A stretch of 64,000 nt of DNA from Candidatus Sodalis endolongispinus (GTDB lineage Bacteria; Pseudomonadota; Gammaproteobacteria; Enterobacterales; Enterobacteriaceae): the NCBI RefSeq assembly GCF_018777395.1, contig NZ_JAFJYC010000001.1:1426001-1490000 (forward strand). The letters run 5' to 3'. The notes below the pieces were generated by a model. That model was not told the DNA's origin and made no database searches. It saw only the letters and a list, made by a program, of their open reading frames with translations. The position numbers were made by a program, and so were the translations under genes. The first letter of the stretch is position 1. Each line of letters starts with the position of its first letter. Shown in pieces: positions 57,613-64,000 of this stretch.

Positions 57613-57965
57613 TTTCGTGACTGGCCGTACTCCACGGCTTCTTTTAGGATCTCAACCTCCATCGTCTTCTTACCCAGAAGGCGCTGGAGCTCCCGGACCT
57701 GCTTCAATGCAGCTGCAAGCTCAGAGGCAGGAACAACGTCCTCCCCGGCAGCCACGGCGGTGAGGCTGCCTTCCTGATATTGCTTTTTCCACTTAAACAG
57801 CAGGCTGGGCTGGATACCGTGCAGTCGTGCGAGATGGGAGACATTCATGCCGGGCTCCATCGTCTGCTGAATAATGGCCATTTTTTCCTGAGGAGTTTTA
57901 CGTTTACGGACTTCTTGACCTAACGGGATCCCGGTCATATCAAAATTGGCGTTAGTGTTAGACAT
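57570..57965 (-). CDS. Transposase OrfA of IS copy B
   Basis: 131 residues, full length for this element, with [17 protein letters not shown] intact. It differs from copy A by the three-codon segment and a few substitutions ([17 protein letters not shown]). Confidence 0.85.
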   Translation of the reverse strand: MSNTNANFDMTGIPLGQEVRKRKTPQEKMAIIQQTMEPGMNVSHLARLHGIQPSLLFKWKKQYQEGSLTAVAAGEDVVPASELAAALKQVRELQRLLGKKTMEVEILKEAVEYGQSRKWIAHAPLLPKAGE

Positions 57966-58029
57966 ATATTCAAGCCTATCTCTTATCTGGAGATACAGCT
58001 ACTGTCTGGTGTTTCAGGGGGATAAATCA

Positions 58030-58537
58030 CAGATATCGTTGCCACAATAATCCTGTTCATCTCCGCTGCCGTTTTTTCTCTACCTCATTGGCGCAATAGA
58101 AATATAAAAAAATTAGCAAAAAAGAAAAGACGTCACAGACTCATTACTTAAACCCATTAGACTAACGAAGGCGACATCAATGCCTGTAACACTCATCTAT
58201 CGGTTAAAATAAAAAAGCTGACGGCATATCCAATGTTTATGGTAAAATCTTTCTCAATATCAATGAGAAGAGTTATGATTTTTCTGGAAAAATTGACGCC
58301 CAAGGCGCCTTGAAAATAGTACTAAGATTACCACTTGGCAAGAATGGCGTCGACATAGCAAAGTCAAATTCTCTTATTCATAGGAACATAATCAAATTCT
58401 GTATGAGTTTCAAAGTTTCGTTTGTCATAGTGAAATGGTGAGCGAAAATGTCTTACTGGATAACAAACTGAGGCTTTGGAGGATAAAAAATATGTCTTGA
58501 TGTCCCCTTTTGTCCCATGGGAGCTCAAATCCTAAGT
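58030..58537. other. 508-bp AT-rich segment trapped between IS copies B and C
   Basis: It begins in the middle of a frame: a hydrophobic helix (VATIILFISAAVF) and a basic end (KKLAKKKRRHR), stopping near 58149, clearly the 3' end of a gene cut by copy B. A second stretch, 58210-58443, encodes GKIFLNINEKSYDFSGKID and ALKIVLRLPLGKNG, beta-strand-like, reachable from ATG 58180 only through a one-base shift. Neither is recognised. Composition resembles the gene A-C block, so it may be a displaced part of it. Confidence 0.45.
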
Positions 58538-58601
58538 TGATTTATCCCCCTGAAACACCAGACAGTAGCTGTATCTCCAGATAAGAGATAGGCTTGAATA
58601 T

Positions 58602-58997
58602 ATGTCTAACACTAACGCCAATTTTGATATGACCGGGATCCTGTTAGGTCAAGAAGTCCGTAAACGTAAAACTCCTCAGGAAAAAATGGCCATTATTCAG
58701 CAGAGGATGGAGCCCGGCATGAATGTCTCCCATCTCGCACGACTGCACGGTATCCAGCCCAGCCTGCTGTTTAAGTGGAAAAAGCAATATCAGGAAGGCA
58801 GCCTCACCGCCGTGGCTGCCGGGGAGGACGTTGTTCCTGCCTCTGAGCTTGCAGCTGCATTGAAGCAGGTCCGGGAGCTCCAGCGCCTTCTGGGTAAGAA
58901 GACGATGGAGATTGAGATCCTAAAAGAAGCAGTGGAGTACGGCCAGTCACGAAAATGGATAGCGCACACGCCCTTGTTGCCAAAGGCCGGGGAATAG
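58602..58997 (+). CDS. Transposase OrfA of IS copy C
   Basis: 131 residues, no deletion. It overlaps OrfB from 58955. The overlap includes CGAAAATGG, a possible -1 slip site for a fused OrfAB. Confidence 0.85.
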   Translation: MSNTNANFDMTGILLGQEVRKRKTPQEKMAIIQQRMEPGMNVSHLARLHGIQPSLLFKWKKQYQEGSLTAVAAGEDVVPASELAAALKQVRELQRLLGKKTMEIEILKEAVEYGQSRKWIAHTPLLPKAGE

Positions 58998-59836
58998 CAC
59001 AGGTCAGCCGCGCCATGAGCGGGTCGCGTGCGCCGCTGTCACTGCGGATTAAGCGTTCTGCCGACTGGCAGGACAGGCGCTGTAACCGGCGTAATGACGA
59101 AGCAGACGCTGAAATACTGTCGGACATCCTCGACATCATCAGCGATATGCCCAGCTACGGCTATCGGCGGGTGTGGGGAATCCTGCGTAAACAACGTCGC
59201 GCAGAGGGACTGCCGCCGGTAAATGCGAAACGACTTTACAGGATCATGTGTGAGCATAACCTGCTGTTATTACATTGAAAACCAGAGCGGCCGAGGCGTG
59301 AGCATAAGGGCAGGATCGCGGTGGCAGAAAGCGATATGCGCTGGTGTTCAGATGGCTTCGAGTTCGGCTGCGACAACGGTGAAAAACTTCGGGTCACCTT
59401 CGCACTGGACTGCTGCGACAGAGAGGCCATAGACTGGGCTGCGAGCACTGGAGGCTACGACAGTTCGACCGTGCAGGATGTGATGCTGAGGTCGGTAGAA
59501 AAGCGCTTCGGCGACAGGTTACCCGATACAGCGGTGCAGTGGTTGACGGACAACGGTTCAGCGTATACCGCGCATGAAACGCAGAGGTTCGCCAGAGAAC
59601 TGGATCTGGAGCCCTGCACAACAGCGGTGAGCAGCCCGCAGAGCAATGGCATGGCCGAACGGTTCGTGAAGACGATGAAGGAAGACTATATCGAGTTCAT
59701 GCCAAAATCGGATGCGAGAACAGCCCTGCGAAACCTTGCAGCAGCGTTCACGCATTACAATGAAAACCATCCGTAAAGCGCGCTGGGATATCACTCTCCG
59801 AGAGAATACCGGCGGCAGCGGGCTTCGTTAACTTAA
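58955..59836 (+). pseudogene. Transposase OrfB of IS copy C, TGA and TAA
   Basis: TGA after NLLLLH (59276-59278), as in the other two copies, plus a private TAA at 59774-59776 where copies A and B have the His of [11 protein letters not shown]. The last 20 residues are therefore also lost. Confidence 0.85.
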
Positions 59837-59873
59837 GATACAAAAGCTGTACGGAGATGGCGGGGCAAGATCA

Positions 59874-60128
59874 CACTTTAGCCTATATCACCAGACAAGG
59901 CTGTCAACCGTTGTCGCGACGGTGTTTACGGCGAGCGGCCCAATAATAGAGCTTGCGCCGGCGATAATGCCAGATAATGACAAGAGGAGGACATTTCTAT
60001 TAAGTGACGTGCGGGCGGGTCTGGCGGAATACATCGCCGCAACCGACTGGCACAACGTCAGAGTAAGTGAAAGCGGGGCAAAAAAATCCGGGAGGTTAAT
60101 CCCGGATGATTGTGGTCGACGCTTGCCG
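59874..60128. other. Region between IS copy C and gyrB with the gyrB terminator
   Basis: 255 bases. A 77-codon plus-strand frame (59922-60155) runs into the gyrB end and has no support. The gyrB terminator lies at 60080-60107. Confidence 0.4.
60080..60107 (-). terminator. gyrB terminator
   Basis: On the minus strand ATCCGGGATTAACCTCCCGGAT followed by seven T: a six-base GC stem with a T-run, 22 bases after the gyrB stop. (Stem arms TCCGGG and CCCGGA.). Confidence 0.85.
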
Positions 60129-63655
<3,527 letters not shown>

Positions 63656-63681
63656 TAACTCACACTACCTTACCACATTGG

Positions 63682-64000
63682 CTACAGACGCATCGGCATA
63701 ACGACATAGGCGGCCGCCTGGCTGGCGCTGTCTTCAATCTGCACGCTGGACACCCCATCGCTCAGCAGCAGCCGCACTTCCTCGCATTTCAACGCATTCA
63801 GCACGTCAAGCACGTAGCTGACATTGAAACCGATTTCCATCTCGCTGCCCTGATAGGTGACATCCAGAATCTCTTCCGCCTCTTCCTGCTCCGGATTGTT
63901 GGCGGTGATTTTCAGCTGGTTGGCGCTCAGATACAGCCGCACGCCGCGAAACTTTTCATTGGAAAGGATCGCGGCGCGGGCGAACGCCTGTTTGAGCACA
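63682..64000 (-). CDS. dnaN: DNA polymerase III sliding clamp, 3' part
   Basis: The last 105 codons of the beta clamp, cut by the window edge. The third clamp domain is clear: LSNEKFRGVRLYLSANQLKITANNPEQEEAEE in parts, FNVSYVLDVLNAL, and the conserved C-terminal end AYVVMPMRL that forms part of the partner-binding pocket. No lesion in this part. Confidence 0.96.
   Translation of the reverse strand, partial: VLKQAFARAAILSNEKFRGVRLYLSANQLKITANNPEQEEAEEILDVTYQGSEMEIGFNVSYVLDVLNALKCEEVRLLLSDGVSSVQIEDSASQAAAYVVMPMRL

Larger units (their letters stand above)
56700..58029 (-). mobile_element. IS2-group insertion sequence, copy B
   Basis: 1330 bases, same ends and orientation as copy A. It lacks six bases (two codons, Ser-Asn-Gly-Met shortened) in OrfB and keeps the nine bases missing from copy A OrfA. 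Flanks TTTGC and CAGAT show no target duplication. It stands 508 bases from copy C in opposite orientation. Confidence 0.92.
58538..59873 (+). mobile_element. IS2-group insertion sequence, copy C
   Basis: 1336 bases, the longest copy and probably closest to the ancestor, inverted relative to A and B. Terminal repeats TGATTTATCCCCCTG and, inverted, TGATCTTGCCCCGCC. Flanks AAGT and CACT show no duplication. Confidence 0.92.

Noticed and set aside
48291..59873. 5-bp target duplications around the IS copies
   Set aside because: Compared the outer 5 bases of all copies, also in exchanged combinations, and found no match.

Overview
The window is a piece of a gammaproteobacterial (Enterobacterales) chromosome in an early, very active phase of gene decay. 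Most of it follows the Escherichia coli 87-90 minute map: yihX-yihY-dtd, typA-glnA-glnL-glnG-yshB-hemN-yihI-engB-spf-polA-dsbA-srkA-yihD-mobA-mobB, an rRNA operon, murI-btuB-trmA-yijD-fabR-sthA-oxyR-argH-argB-argC-argE-ppc, and metF-metL-metB. About half of these genes carry one or two fresh lesions (single-base slips, nonsense codons, a 4-base duplication) in otherwise well conserved frames. This pattern, with loss of arginine synthesis and of PEP carboxylase, fits a recently host-restricted insect symbiont of the Sodalis type. That assignment is inference from gene content and decay, not from a database match.

Bases 1-21,400 hold housekeeping genes. dtd, typA, glnA, glnL, yshB, yihI, engB, the Spot 42 RNA, polA, dsbA, srkA and yihD read through. 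yihX, yihY, a FucP-type sugar transporter, glnG, hemN and mobA are broken, and mobB has a displaced start. Two reading frames are open but have lost or changed a key residue: srkA (catalytic Asp to Tyr) and dsbA (CPHC to CSHC). Bases 21,695-27,607 hold one rRNA operon on the minus strand (16S, tRNA-Glu, 23S, 5S) with P1 and P2 promoters, boxA sites and a terminator. Its 23S gene has an extra hairpin of about 90 bases in helix 45. Its flanks combine the neighbours of E. coli rrnB (murI) and rrnA (mobB).

Bases 27,900-48,100 are again conserved: murI, trmA, yijD, fabR, sthA, oxyR, argB, argE and metF look intact, while btuB, argH, argC, ppc, metL and metB do not. The operators (ARG boxes, MetJ boxes, NtrC sites, sigma-54 promoter) survive beside broken genes. 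Two non-coding tandem arrays, 6 x 41 bp and about 9 x 37 bp, sit beside oxyR and between metL and metF.

Bases 48,100-60,100 are an accessory junkyard: three copies of one IS2-group insertion sequence, a truncated ROK kinase, an AT-rich block with three to four unrecognised genes, a wrecked two-partner-secretion transporter, and a tRNA-Phe 3'-end fragment followed by an AlpA-type regulator (the mark of an integrated element). The AT-rich block is the best place to look for something undescribed. The window ends with gyrB, recF and the 3' part of dnaN, all intact as far as seen.
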